Of a stretch of 64,000 nt of DNA, positions 24,243 to 33,285 are shown piece by piece (within the stretch, counting starts at the first letter, position 1; each line of letters starts with the position of its first letter). A model generated the notes under the pieces. It was not told where the DNA came from. It did not search any database and saw only the letters and a program-made list of their open reading frames with translations. Both the position numbers and the translations under genes were made by a program. Where the stretch lies: positions 310,001 to 374,000 of the forward strand of contig NZ_JAFEWD010000003.1 in the NCBI RefSeq assembly GCF_017355855.1, read 5' to 3'. The stretch is from Pedobacter sp. SYSU D00535 (GTDB taxonomy: Bacteria > Bacteroidota > Bacteroidia > Sphingobacteriales > Sphingobacteriaceae).

Positions 24243-27200
24243 ATGTATGATATTATGGGGGTATTTTTACACAAACAATCGAGGGCACTTATACTTTTTA
24301 TCTCGCTTGGTTTTTGTCAGCAAGCGAACGGGCAGACACCTCCGCCACCTACTGTTGTGAGTCCGGTGAATTTATGTTTGGGCGATCCTGCAAGTCCGTT
24401 GACTGCCCAGGGAAATAATCTAGAATGGATAAGTACGGAAAGTGCTTCTGTTGGCGGGACAGGAAAAATTTCGGACTCAAACGAACATGCCGATAATTCC
24501 TGGAGTAATAAAAAAACGCAATTTACAACCTCAGTTCCGAATGTCACGATTCATTCTGTGGATTTCACTATTCCGGCCTGGAACAGTGTGAGTGGAATTC
24601 GTCTCGGCATTTATAACTCTGCAGGTCAACTAATAGCTTCCTCCTCTACAGTTACGTCGCAAAGTGGCGGATATACGGGAGCGGTGATTTCCAATGCATT
24701 TAATTACGTGCTTCAAGCTGCGGGAACCTACAGTATTGGTTTAGTAGCAGGAGCAGGACAATTTTCCCATGAAAACTATAGCGCTCCAATCGGTACAACT
24801 CCCTTGATTATCACCGGGACATCTCACGGAATCAGGCTTTTTTCAAATATAAAATATTCCTATACAGCTCGGTCTTCCGTTGCACCAACTCCTCCAACAA
24901 ATGAGGCTGGAACAAAAAATTACTCGGTTACCCAAACCATAAATGGTAAAAAAAGCAGTCCTGCAACTATTGTAGTCAATGTTCATTCCACGCCCGCTCC
25001 AGCTGTAACGCCTATGGTAAATCTTGTTCAAGGAGCTACTGCGACGCCACTTTCAGCAACAGGAACTAATCTACGTTGGACAAGCAGTATTAATAGTTCT
25101 TTGGAGGTATTTAACAATACGGACACTATCTTTTACCTCCAAAGAGAATATATTGATTCTAGAAAAATCAGCTTTAAAACCCAAGCTCCAAATGTGACTT
25201 TAGCTCGCGTTACGTATATTTTACCGGCCAATCAAAGCGCTAGTAATCTCCAACTGGGTATCTACGACGCGAATGGCGTTCTTCTGGCAGCCTCCACCGA
25301 TATTATTACCCGATCTTCAGGTTCCCATCCCCAACTAGTATCATGCAAATTTAATTATTGCCTAAAAACACGCGGGGTTTACTATATCGGAATTGTTCAA
25401 GGTAACTCTCAATTTGCAGTAAATCGCGTTGCTCCAGTTTATCCGCTAGCAGATCCTACAGGTGCGGTAGTTCTTACAGATCACACTTTCATTACAAATT
25501 TTTTGAAGCATATTGAGTTTTCTGTCACTACTGATGAAACCAGCACAGCGCCGGTGCCTTCCACTAAAACTGTAGGTACAGCTACTTATTATGTAACCCA
25601 GACAGCAAACGGTTGCGTAAGTCCACCTGCTACCATACAGGTCAATGTAAATGGTGTTACCTCCGTTACCTCTGCTACCGCATGCCGCGGTGGTAGCGCA
25701 ACACTTTCTGCCACGGCATCTGATGGCTATTCCCTGCGTTGGTTTAGTACTAAAAGTGGTGGCTCACCACTAGCAACCGGTTCATCCTACACCGTCTCCG
25801 ATGTCACAGGCAGTAGAACCTACTACGTTGAGGCTTATAGTGGAAGTTCCAGTTCCTCGCGTGTGCCTATAGAGGTAATTCTTGGTGGGTACACTTGGTC
25901 CGGAGGTAGTAATTCTACCTGGAATAATGCTTCAAACTGGAGCTCTTGTTCATCCGGCGCTCCGGCGGCTGGCGCAGATGTTACCATTCCGGAAACTCCA
26001 AAGAGCCTTATCCTAAATGCAAATGTTTCGGTTAACAATCTGATTCTGCAGGGTAATTCCAAAGTTTATCTAAATGGGTTCACTCTAACAGCTAATTCTA
26101 TCTCGGGAACAGGTGCTATTGTGGGAGGTGGGAATAGCGGCCTTATCCTAAACGGCTCTGCCGATCAGTACCTTCGTTTTGATCAGACTAGTTTGGGAAG
26201 CAGTAACAGTTTGAGAACTTTAACCATCAACGGGAATAGCCGAAATGTGATTTTGGAGAATAAGCTGGTTATTAAGGGACGGTTAGATATTACCGGCTCT
26301 TCTGCATTGTATTCAAACGGGCAGCTGGTGCTTGAGTCTACAGCTAGTGCCACAGCAAGCATCGCTCCTCTTACCGCTGGAGGTTCAGTACTAGGCAATG
26401 TAAGGGTGCAAAGCTTTTTTACAGGTAGCTCTTCTGCTTACAGAAGCTTCCGTACCGTTTCTTCTCCTGTGCACGACATAAGTAGTCCAACCAAGGGGTA
26501 TAAAATTTTAGGCTATAAAAGCACAATGCTGGTAACTGGGCCGGGAGGTGAGGCTAACGGTTTTGATCCATCGGCAACCAATGGTTCTACTATAAAATAC
26601 TACAACGAGCCGAAGAAATCGAATGAGAACCAGTATTTGTATCCAGCTAATATTTCAGAAGCCATTCCGGCAGGCAAAGGGATTTATTTTTACTTCAGAG
26701 GGAACAGGCTTGACCCAAATGGCAGCAAGACGGTGCGGAAGAACGGAAGCTATGCTTTGCCGGAGAATGTAACTATGGAGTACTATGGAACCATTAACTC
26801 CGGGAATATTTCTCCTGTCCTCACCTTTACCAACCATGCTGGAGATGCCGGCAATGGTTTCAACCTGATCGGCAACCCGTATCCATCGGTTATTGACTGG
26901 AATAGCGCAGGTATTCAAAAGAATAATCTGGAAAGTACCATCTGGGTGCAAAAACAGAACGGGACTTTCGCTGTCTACAAAGGTACTGAAAGTACCAACG
27001 GAGGCTCTCAGTACATCTATCCAGGACAAGGTTTCTTTGTCAAAGCACGTGCAGCTAATCCTTCCATCACTTTTACCGAAGCGGCTAAAGTGGTGCCCTC
27101 CGTTCTCCCAGGCCGATTGTTGAGCGCTCACGAATCCTCTTTACAGCTTTTAAACGGAGAGGCAGCAGCTCCCTCAATAGCTGCGGCGGCTCCCCAGAAA

Positions 27201-28148
27201 ACAAATAAGATAGGGCTGATTCTGACCAAAGACGAATTTACCAGCGACGAAACTCTTATCGTATTCAGAGAGGGAACAAGCACCGCTTCAGATCAGGAGG
27301 ATGTAGGTTATCAGGGAGAGGCCAGCGTTACGCTTATGAGTTTAAGTGAGGATAAAAAGTACCTGGCGATAAACTATATGCCCACTGCTTCGGCTGAGCG
27401 GGAAGTGGCCCTTTATGCAACCGCAGCAGAGTCCGGTACTTACAGTTTCTCACTTTCTGCCAGAAGTCCTTTCCCATCTGCTGAAGTATTCTTGAAAGAT
27501 CGCTATCTCAACAAAATCGTAAACTTATACGCGGACAGTGCTTATAGCTTTCAGATTGACAGGAACAATACTGCGAGTTTTGGCGGGGAGCGTTTTAGTC
27601 TGCTTATCAAACCGAAGGCTGGACTAAGTACGGCAAAAAGAAACTTCAATGCAGATAAGAAACTGTTTGGAGTGGAGCTGAGCTGGGACCGGGTATTGAA
27701 GGGATTGAGCTACGATATCGAGCACTCGGTAGATGGGACGACGTTTTATCCTATCGGACGGGTAGAAGATAAGGCGGATGCCGCTTCAACTGCCATGGCT
27801 TACTTCGATCGCTATCCCTCTCCGGGTATCAACTACTACCGCCTTAAAAATACGAGTGCGGACGGTTCAGTCTACTATTCAGAAGTAGAGCTAGTGGAAC
27901 TATCGGCGACGGAAACGAGGTTAATCGTTTATCCGAACCCGGCGGTACATGAGATCAGAGTTCGGGGTATTAACATGAATGAGGGTAGTTATGTAATTAA
28001 TATTTTTACCATGAGTGGTGCAAAAATGCTAAGTCAGAAGACGTCTCGTGTAGATGTGACAGGGCTGGTATCAGGAATGTATATAACCGAAGTTGTCGAT
28101 CTCAAGTCGGGGAAAAAAGTGGGTGGCGCAACTTTTATTAAGGAATAG
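24243..28148 (+). CDS. T9SS-secreted surface protein with duplicated split Ig-like modules
   Basis: 1301 residues from ATG 24243 (24210 or 24255 possible). Signal peptide ends near ANGQ. Two copies of a roughly 215-residue module follow (24345-24993, 24994-25650). Each opens like a Bacteroidota Ig-like domain (LCLGDPASPLTAQGNNLEW / LVQGATATPLSATGTNLRW) and closes with the usual 'P.PST..GT..Y.VTQT.NG' half, but about 145 residues of a jelly-roll-like domain are inserted in the middle. A normal Ig-like domain (about 25660-25890), a Trp/Asn-rich beta-helix start (WNNASNWSS), a large beta region and a fibronectin-like region follow. The end carries a type A T9SS sorting domain (YPNPAVHEIRV ... 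SGMYITEV). Exported to the cell surface or medium; likely adhesin. Confidence 0.9.
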   Translation: MYDIMGVFLHKQSRALILFISLGFCQQANGQTPPPPTVVSPVNLCLGDPASPLTAQGNNLEWISTESASVGGTGKISDSNEHADNSWSNKKTQFTTSVPNVTIHSVDFTIPAWNSVSGIRLGIYNSAGQLIASSSTVTSQSGGYTGAVISNAFNYVLQAAGTYSIGLVAGAGQFSHENYSAPIGTTPLIITGTSHGIRLFSNIKYSYTARSSVAPTPPTNEAGTKNYSVTQTINGKKSSPATIVVNVHSTPAPAVTPMVNLVQGATATPLSATGTNLRWTSSINSSLEVFNNTDTIFYLQREYIDSRKISFKTQAPNVTLARVTYILPANQSASNLQLGIYDANGVLLAASTDIITRSSGSHPQLVSCKFNYCLKTRGVYYIGIVQGNSQFAVNRVAPVYPLADPTGAVVLTDHTFITNFLKHIEFSVTTDETSTAPVPSTKTVGTATYYVTQTANGCVSPPATIQVNVNGVTSVTSATACRGGSATLSATASDGYSLRWFSTKSGGSPLATGSSYTVSDVTGSRTYYVEAYSGSSSSSRVPIEVILGGYTWSGGSNSTWNNASNWSSCSSGAPAAGADVTIPETPKSLILNANVSVNNLILQGNSKVYLNGFTLTANSISGTGAIVGGGNSGLILNGSADQYLRFDQTSLGSSNSLRTLTINGNSRNVILENKLVIKGRLDITGSSALYSNGQLVLESTASATASIAPLTAGGSVLGNVRVQSFFTGSSSAYRSFRTVSSPVHDISSPTKGYKILGYKSTMLVTGPGGEANGFDPSATNGSTIKYYNEPKKSNENQYLYPANISEAIPAGKGIYFYFRGNRLDPNGSKTVRKNGSYALPENVTMEYYGTINSGNISPVLTFTNHAGDAGNGFNLIGNPYPSVIDWNSAGIQKNNLESTIWVQKQNGTFAVYKGTESTNGGSQYIYPGQGFFVKARAANPSITFTEAAKVVPSVLPGRLLSAHESSLQLLNGEAAAPSIAAAAPQKTNKIGLILTKDEFTSDETLIVFREGTSTASDQEDVGYQGEASVTLMSLSEDKKYLAINYMPTASAEREVALYATAAESGTYSFSLSARSPFPSAEVFLKDRYLNKIVNLYADSAYSFQIDRNNTASFGGERFSLLIKPKAGLSTAKRNFNADKKLFGVELSWDRVLKGLSYDIEHSVDGTTFYPIGRVEDKADAASTAMAYFDRYPSPGINYYRLKNTSADGSVYYSEVELVELSATETRLIVYPNPAVHEIRVRGINMNEGSYVINIFTMSGAKMLSQKTSRVDVTGLVSGMYITEVVDLKSGKKVGGATFIKE

Positions 28149-28382
28149 ATGAGAAGATTCATCCTGTTTGTATTACTCGTGTTTACAAACTTAGTTGCTT
28201 TCGCTCAATTTGACGGACCTCCGGGCGGAACAGACTGTGAGGATCTCGACGATCCCGGTTGTTACGATGATGATACAAATGTACCCCTCGATGACGGAGC
28301 GATCTTGCTTGTTGTTGCAGGGATAGCTGTTGGAGCTGTGATGATGCGGCCAAAAATTGTTTCCGCAGTTCCTCGGGATTAA
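28149..28382 (+). CDS. PID-CTERM-like mini-protein
   Basis: 77 residues, starting on the base after the stop of the T9SS protein. Signal peptide (MRRFILFVLLVFTNLVAFAQ), an acidic linker with three Cys, then VPLDDGAILLVVAGIAVGAVMM and a short basic tail. The layout of signal peptide, short loop, P-(I/L)-D-x-G and a membrane helix with basic end matches the small Bacteroidota proteins named for the PID-CTERM sorting signal. The match is by eye; here the Ile is Leu. Role unknown; the tight spacing suggests co-expression with the surface protein. Confidence 0.65.
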   Translation: MRRFILFVLLVFTNLVAFAQFDGPPGGTDCEDLDDPGCYDDDTNVPLDDGAILLVVAGIAVGAVMMRPKIVSAVPRD

Positions 28383-28401
28383 AATATCAGACACTCGAAT
28401 A

Positions 28402-28436
28402 AAAAAAAAGGCGGACAGATCCATTCTTCCGCCTTT
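28402..28436. terminator. Bidirectional intrinsic terminator
   Basis: AAGGCGGA/TCCGCCTT stem between convergent genes, with an A-run on the left (T9 on the minus strand) and TTTATATTT on the right. Confidence 0.8.
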
Positions 28437-28448
28437 ATATTTATGATC

Positions 28449-29231
28449 TTATTGCATCGATGGCTGATCAGCACAATTACCCGTACCGAAAACAAGTGCC
28501 TTTGAGTTACGGCTATCGCGCTCAAAGGAAATTTTACCACCCCTTGGTCTGAAACGCTGGGAGCACTCATACTTCACCAGCAGGGCGCCGTCGTTGTTAC
28601 CTTCAATTTCAGCGGTCACACCCCCGGAAAACGTCTCTAATCCATAGCTCGAATTCAGCACTTCAAAAACATCGTCTTCTAATGCTGTCGTGTTGCTGCC
28701 AGTTTTGAAATGATTGTCTCGTTCTGCAGTGAAGCGGATGTAATCCCCTCCTGGCACGCTGAACTCTCCGTTCAATACCATCAACTTCATGACTGCTTTT
28801 TGCTGGTAGGTAGAAGGGGTGAAAGTATAGGTGCCTTTCACACTTAACTCACCTATCTTGTAATTATTCGGACTTAAAACTACGCTGCCAGAAGCTGAAT
28901 CATAGGATAGAACCACTTTTCCTGATCTTGTTGAGTTGTCGGAACAGGTAGAGTTGGGTGAAAACGTTACTTCATATTGTTCTCCACCGCCTACCGTTTG
29001 TCGGGATATAGAGGCGCAGGATAAGAAGCTGGTGCCCGGCTGGCTTTGCGGGACATGTCTCACCATGTATTCTAACTCGTTAAGTAGTACTTCTACGGTT
29101 AGAAGGGAATTGGCAGCACTGAGGTCTGCTGCATGTTCTTTTTCTTCCTCCGAAAGGGTAAAGTTTTCTTTTTTACACGAGAGGCTGAACATTAGTACAA
29201 CCACTGCCAGTAGGGCTTTTGTTAAGTTCAT
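28449..29231 (-). CDS. Secreted lipoprotein of unknown function
   Basis: 260 residues with lipobox LMFSLSC followed by KKEN. A helical segment (about 25-60) is followed by beta-rich sequence (SGKVVLSYDSASGSVVLSPNNYKIGELSVKGTYTF region, 110-140). Mature Cys residues at STCS, SCAS, YECS and GNCA could pair, giving a periplasmic or surface beta domain. No family recognised. It converges on the PID-CTERM gene, sharing a bidirectional terminator. Confidence 0.7.
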   Translation of the reverse strand: MNLTKALLAVVVLMFSLSCKKENFTLSEEEKEHAADLSAANSLLTVEVLLNELEYMVRHVPQSQPGTSFLSCASISRQTVGGGEQYEVTFSPNSTCSDNSTRSGKVVLSYDSASGSVVLSPNNYKIGELSVKGTYTFTPSTYQQKAVMKLMVLNGEFSVPGGDYIRFTAERDNHFKTGSNTTALEDDVFEVLNSSYGLETFSGGVTAEIEGNNDGALLVKYECSQRFRPRGGKISFERDSRNSKALVFGTGNCADQPSMQ

Positions 29232-29299
29232 TGCGTTGCTTTCTTTAAGTCTTGTCAGTACGACGATTCTTTGCGGAACGCAACATCATCCATGGTCTC

Positions 29300-30082
29300 T
29301 TATTGTGTTTTATTTCTGATGTAAATATGCTTGATGCCCTTATTCGCGGTGTCTCTTTCGTCAATCTCGATTAAATTGATAGAACGAATCAGTGGCGTAA
29401 GCTTTTGGAAGCCAAAGTTGCGCGGATCAAAGTCCGGTTGTTTTTTCATGATCAGGCTTCCGACATCTGCCAGGTAAGCCCATCCTGTTTCGTCGGCAAG
29501 GTCGTTAATTGAAGTTGATATAAGTTTAACAACGGCTCTTCCTACTTTTGGTTCCTTAGGTTTGGCTTTTCTGCGAGTCGTTTTCTTAGTCGGGTTTACT
29601 TCAGGTTTTGCGCTTTCTTCGGGCTCCTTTTCTTTGTCGTTGTCGCCCAAAATTTCCAGATAAATAAAGCGATCGCAGGCTACGATAAAGGGATTAAGTG
29701 TTTTCTTTTCGCCAATACCGATCACCAGCATGCCCGCTTCGCGAAGGCGGGTAGCCAGACGGGTGAAGTCTGAATCACTGGAAACGATACAAAATCCATC
29801 TACCTTGCCAGAGTAAAGGATATCCATCGCATCAATGATCATGGCAGAGTCTGTAGCGTTTTTACCTGTTGAATAGCTGTACTGCTGAATAGGAGTGATG
29901 GCGTTTTCAAGAAGAACATTCTTCCAGCCCGAAACGGTAGGCTTAGTCCAGTCTGCGTAAATTCTTTTGGTGGTTGGATTGCCGTATTTAGCAATCTCCT
30001 CCATTATTCCCTTGATGTTGGAATAAGGAACATTGTCGGCATCTATTAAAACAGCCAGCCGAAGGTCTTTCGAGTTCTGCAT
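29300..30082 (-). CDS. NYN domain plus OST-HTH (LOTUS) RNA-binding protein
   Basis: 260 residues. The N-terminal NYN (LabA/DUF88, PIN-like) nuclease domain has the acidic residues LIDADN (D14, D16), a K-N-A-T-D-S motif (74-79) and SSDSDF (101-106), all intact, so metal-dependent RNase activity is plausible. A Lys/Pro/Glu-rich linker (about 150-180) follows, then an OST-HTH/LOTUS-type domain (about 183-260: VKLISTSINDLADETGWAYLADVGSLI... DPRNFGF). The LabA/NYN-LOTUS fold is known to bind RNA. The target is unknown; no toxin-antitoxin partner is seen, though a short basic ORF lies upstream. Confidence 0.92.
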   Translation of the reverse strand: MQNSKDLRLAVLIDADNVPYSNIKGIMEEIAKYGNPTTKRIYADWTKPTVSGWKNVLLENAITPIQQYSYSTGKNATDSAMIIDAMDILYSGKVDGFCIVSSDSDFTRLATRLREAGMLVIGIGEKKTLNPFIVACDRFIYLEILGDNDKEKEPEESAKPEVNPTKKTTRRKAKPKEPKVGRAVVKLISTSINDLADETGWAYLADVGSLIMKKQPDFDPRNFGFQKLTPLIRSINLIEIDERDTANKGIKHIYIRNKTQ

Positions 30083-30127
30083 TTCATAGTTAAGGTATTT
30101 ACAAAGGCCGAGTGTCCTAACTTCGCT

Positions 30128-30373
30128 TTAGGAGTTTACGTTCTCGGCAATTTTCTGTTCCAGGTTGCAGGCAGTCAGGTATTCCTGACATTCAACTACC
30201 GAGAGACGCCGGTTGAGGATCTCTATGTCGCTAGTGTTGCAGTCGTAGTAGAACTGATTGTTCCCCGGGAACTTTTCATTATGCCCCCTTGCAATCTCTT
30301 CATATAATTCATTGAAAGATGTGAACTTCTTGAAGTTTCTCCTTTTTCCGTGGCGCTTGAACAAAATAAACAT
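30128..30373 (-). CDS. Small hypothetical protein
   Basis: 81 residues, basic N-terminus (MFILFKRHGKRRNFKKF), then a mixed helical region with acidic tail and three Cys. Located 45 bases upstream of the NYN-LOTUS gene on the same strand. No family recognised. The charge split (basic front, acidic back) would suit an RNA- or partner-binding protein, but this is inference. Confidence 0.5.
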   Translation of the reverse strand: MFILFKRHGKRRNFKKFTSFNELYEEIARGHNEKFPGNNQFYYDCNTSDIEILNRRLSVVECQEYLTACNLEQKIAENVNS

Positions 30374-30498
30374 ACCCTTATAACAACATGCTGATCAAAT
30401 GGTGTCTATTTATTTCATTTAGGTGTAGGCACTTACATTAATCCTCAACAAATTGGCCGTTATTGCCTTATTACTGAAAGAAAAGAAAATTTGAAGGA

Positions 30499-30963
30499 AT
30501 GAGTACAATCAAGAATTTGGAGATGCTAGCCGATGTTTTAGAAGAGCAGGAGCTGCAGAAACTAGATGCTGCCGCCTCTTTGCATAAGAGGCAGTCTAAC
30601 CTTGAATTTACACTGGTGAGCCTGGAGGATAATACCTTAACGGTAGAAACAGAGCAGGGAAAAACGACGGGCAATTATGCTAATTACAAGACATTGATAA
30701 AACGAACAGGAGAGGTGTTTGATAAGATACTGCCGAACTCTATTAAGCTTCAGGTGCTCCCTAAGGAATTTGTGGAGTCGCCGGCGATGGTAGTCACTCC
30801 CGACTGGATAGATAAAAAGATGCAGGAGAAGGAAGTTCGGATTAAGCAGATCGCGTTTGATACGGGCTTGGACCGGAAAGACATTTCGGGCTGGATAACC
30901 GGCGAGCGGAACATGTCGCAGATTGTAAAGGCGATGTTCTATTTCTATTTTAAAAGTCTCTGA
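30499..30963 (+). CDS. Hypothetical protein with C-terminal HTH-like segment
   Basis: 154 residues. The N-terminal half is helical with charged residues (LEMLADVLEEQELQKLDAAAS), the middle is beta-like, and the C-terminal 45 residues (EVRIKQIAFDTGLDRKDISGWITGERNMS) look like a lambda-repressor-type HTH of the XRE class, though short. Possibly a DNA-binding regulator. Its 3' end overlaps the convergent propeller gene by 19 bases. Confidence 0.6.
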   Translation: MSTIKNLEMLADVLEEQELQKLDAAASLHKRQSNLEFTLVSLEDNTLTVETEQGKTTGNYANYKTLIKRTGEVFDKILPNSIKLQVLPKEFVESPAMVVTPDWIDKKMQEKEVRIKQIAFDTGLDRKDISGWITGERNMSQIVKAMFYFYFKSL

Positions 30964-32357
30964 AAAGAATGGCAGGCACCGACTGCCTTTTTCTTCATCC
31001 ACTTCTTTGGTATCGGCACTACGCAGATATTCATACTTCGGTTGTCTTTGGATAGCATGGCCGACTGTATCTGAATTTTAGTTCCGTCGGGACTGAAGGT
31101 CGGGTGCGGATGATCTGCTGCTGTGGGCTTGTGGCCGGTGGTCAGTAATTGCATCTCTCTCGTAGTTCTATCAATCAGGTACACACTTCTGCTGAAATCA
31201 TCGCCCACCGCCCAGCGGCCGTCTGGCGAACCGTGAACATGCCAAAGACCGCTGCCGGAAGGAGTTTGACCAGCGATGCTCATTTCCCGGGTGCGAAGGT
31301 TCACGATGGCTAGTCCGGTGGGCTTTTCCCGCGTTCCTGCCGCTCCCCAGGCAGCTTCCTGGCCAGGATTAGCTCCTCCAACGCCGGTAGCCGGCGCATC
31401 TACAGCACTTTTTCCTCCTGCAATAGGGCGGTGCCCCATAATGGCGATTGCTACCTCATCCTTCGAGATGACTGCTTCGTGTGTCACCCACTCGTAAGGT
31501 GCTTCTGGGTATAGTGGACGAAGTCCGGTACCATCAGCCATCACTGTCCACGTGCGCTGCGGCGATTTTCCACCCGTCTCCCAGCAAAAAACGATTTCCC
31601 CTGGATTCCATAAGTTAGCCTGGATGTGACCAACTTGAAAAGGCACAGATATAATGTGTTTCAGTGCACCGGTTTTTATATTCATTCCGGCTATCCCCGA
31701 AGGTCCTGCACCCATATTTCGTGGTCCAAAGTTCTCCTCTACCTTAGTTCCTGCGGGTAAATGTTTTGCGGCTTCGTTTTTGCCTACTCGAAAATACACC
31801 CATTCCTCGTCTGCATCCAGGGCCATGTCACCACCTGCTTCAATTTCTACAGGCGTTGTACCACACACTCTCTGGTAGGTTTCCGCTGCCTTCATTTTCC
31901 CGGCTTTGCTGTCCGCAAATACTTTGGCAAGGTCTACCTCTATAATCTGTAGCGGGCGTGGCGCCGGTCTTTGCCCGGGGGTAAGAGTGGTTCTAGGTCC
32001 GGTAGGCCGCATGAAATACAATTTCATCGATTTCTGTGCGATGTTGAGCATGCCCGTATAGCCACCTTCCGAGACTTGCACAATGTCTCCTGTTTTTTCG
32101 TTTACGGCCAGCGCTTCTCCCTCCGCCAATTGCGAACGAAAGATCAGCCATTGTCCGTCAGAAGTCCACTGCGGGTGGGTTGGATATATTTTATTATCAC
32201 CGTGGGGTTTGCTCGTTAAAAAAACCAGTTTATTGCCTGTTACCGAATCCTTTACCACTTTACGTTCTGAAGGGAACCGTCGGCCTATTTGAGCATTTGC
32301 TGAGAAGTTCAATACGAGCGAGGCTGCCAGCGTTGCAAGGGCTAGTTCGAATTGCAT
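30945..32357 (-). CDS. Oligogalacturonate lyase-like propeller protein (PL22-type)
   Basis: 470 residues, signal peptide MQFELALATLAASLVLNFSANA. Seven-bladed propeller repeats are visible by the 'Q/SPDGxxW/L' strand-loop pattern: THPQWTSDGQWL near residue 60, HVHGSPDGRWAVGDDF, DHPHPTFSPDGTKIQIQ near the C-terminus. His residues in these loops (HxH near HVHG and HPH) fit the metal site of PL22 oligogalacturonate lyases. Family lyases cleave pectin-derived oligogalacturonides by beta-elimination; here only family-level assignment is supported. No pectin utilisation genes adjoin. The final codons overlap the convergent HTH gene. Confidence 0.78.
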   Translation of the reverse strand: MQFELALATLAASLVLNFSANAQIGRRFPSERKVVKDSVTGNKLVFLTSKPHGDNKIYPTHPQWTSDGQWLIFRSQLAEGEALAVNEKTGDIVQVSEGGYTGMLNIAQKSMKLYFMRPTGPRTTLTPGQRPAPRPLQIIEVDLAKVFADSKAGKMKAAETYQRVCGTTPVEIEAGGDMALDADEEWVYFRVGKNEAAKHLPAGTKVEENFGPRNMGAGPSGIAGMNIKTGALKHIISVPFQVGHIQANLWNPGEIVFCWETGGKSPQRTWTVMADGTGLRPLYPEAPYEWVTHEAVISKDEVAIAIMGHRPIAGGKSAVDAPATGVGGANPGQEAAWGAAGTREKPTGLAIVNLRTREMSIAGQTPSGSGLWHVHGSPDGRWAVGDDFSRSVYLIDRTTREMQLLTTGHKPTAADHPHPTFSPDGTKIQIQSAMLSKDNRSMNICVVPIPKKWMKKKAVGACHSFQRLLK

Positions 32358-32466
32358 GTGCGCTAAGAGTTTATATTGGTAAAGCCAATATTACAAACTT
32401 AAACAGGCAGATGCAGTATATTCAAAGTATTACTTTGGTTACAATAAAATGCTTTGAATCAGCGCC

Positions 32467-33138
32467 TCAGCTCAATACCTTAAAGAGCAGGTCATTCAGG
32501 AATTTTGCGGCGAACTCGTTCTTATCTTCACCCTCAGCATCCGTCAGCTTCGGCAGGTAATTGCTAAAGTATTCCTGATGATGGGATGCTTCAATAAGCG
32601 TGCTGCTTAAAGAACGAGGGTACTGATACCCCGGGTTATACTCTGCAATAACTTCGGCTATTCTTCCGCACAAGTCCTTGTAGGGCTTAAACACCTGGCT
32701 CTTGTTAATTTCGGTCACCTCTTTAACGAGGTAAGATTTGCTGCTTTCAGAGATTACGATCTGATGCAAGACTTTTTTGTTATAATCAAGTTGGCCCGAA
32801 CTTTCCGGAAGTTCGTGGGTTAGCAGCTCAACGATAATGTGCAGTCGCTCCTTGGCATCACTGATATTCTGTAGGCGCACCATGAGCAAAAATTCCATGT
32901 AAGACCAGTACCAATTGAGGATATATAACAGTAGTCGATGTTTATTTTCGAAGTAGCGGTAGATTGTTGCTTCGGTGGTTCCCATTTCTAAAGCCAGCTT
33001 TTTGAAGGTAAAGCCTTCAAAGCCGAGTGCATGAATCAAATCGATAGCTTGCTTCACCAATCTCTTCCCCAAGTCAGTACTCTCCGGATCTTTTAAATAG
33101 ATTTTCTCATTTAACTTGAAGGATAACTGGAATTCCAT
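32467..33138 (-). CDS. TetR/AcrR family regulator
   Basis: 223 residues. The N-terminal HTH (about 25-75) reads 'VKQAIDLIHALGFEGFTFKKLALEMGTTEATIYRYFENKHRLLLYIL', the standard TetR pattern with IYRYF at the recognition helix. The rest is a helical ligand-binding domain. It is divergent from the carbonic anhydrase gene across a 147-base gap that carries a repeated TAGTATTGC word, a candidate operator. I infer that it controls that gene, itself, or both. Confidence 0.9.
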   Translation of the reverse strand: MEFQLSFKLNEKIYLKDPESTDLGKRLVKQAIDLIHALGFEGFTFKKLALEMGTTEATIYRYFENKHRLLLYILNWYWSYMEFLLMVRLQNISDAKERLHIIVELLTHELPESSGQLDYNKKVLHQIVISESSKSYLVKEVTEINKSQVFKPYKDLCGRIAEVIAEYNPGYQYPRSLSSTLIEASHHQEYFSNYLPKLTDAEGEDKNEFAAKFLNDLLFKVLS

Positions 33139-33206
33139 AATGTATTATTTCTGCAAATGTAACAAATGTTCTACAGGCAAGGTTCTGTTTCAGGGGGGCG
33201 TTCTAA

Positions 33207-33236
33207 TAGTATTGCTATTAATTTTTGTAGTATTGC
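33207..33236. promoter_or_regulatory. Candidate TetR operator, repeated word
   Basis: TAGTATTGC at 33207-33215 and again at 33228-33236, spaced 21 bases (two helical turns), inside the divergent gap. The first copy is also the right part of AATAG-TATTG-CTATT, a 5-bp palindrome. Confidence 0.4.
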
Positions 33237-33285
33237 ATTTTCAAACCTCCATTATAATTTTAATTATTAGACTAGGAAAATACAT

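Noticed and set aside
24317-24547. Minus-strand ORFs within the T9SS adhesin gene
   Set aside because: Antisense to repeat-rich coding sequence; no independent evidence.
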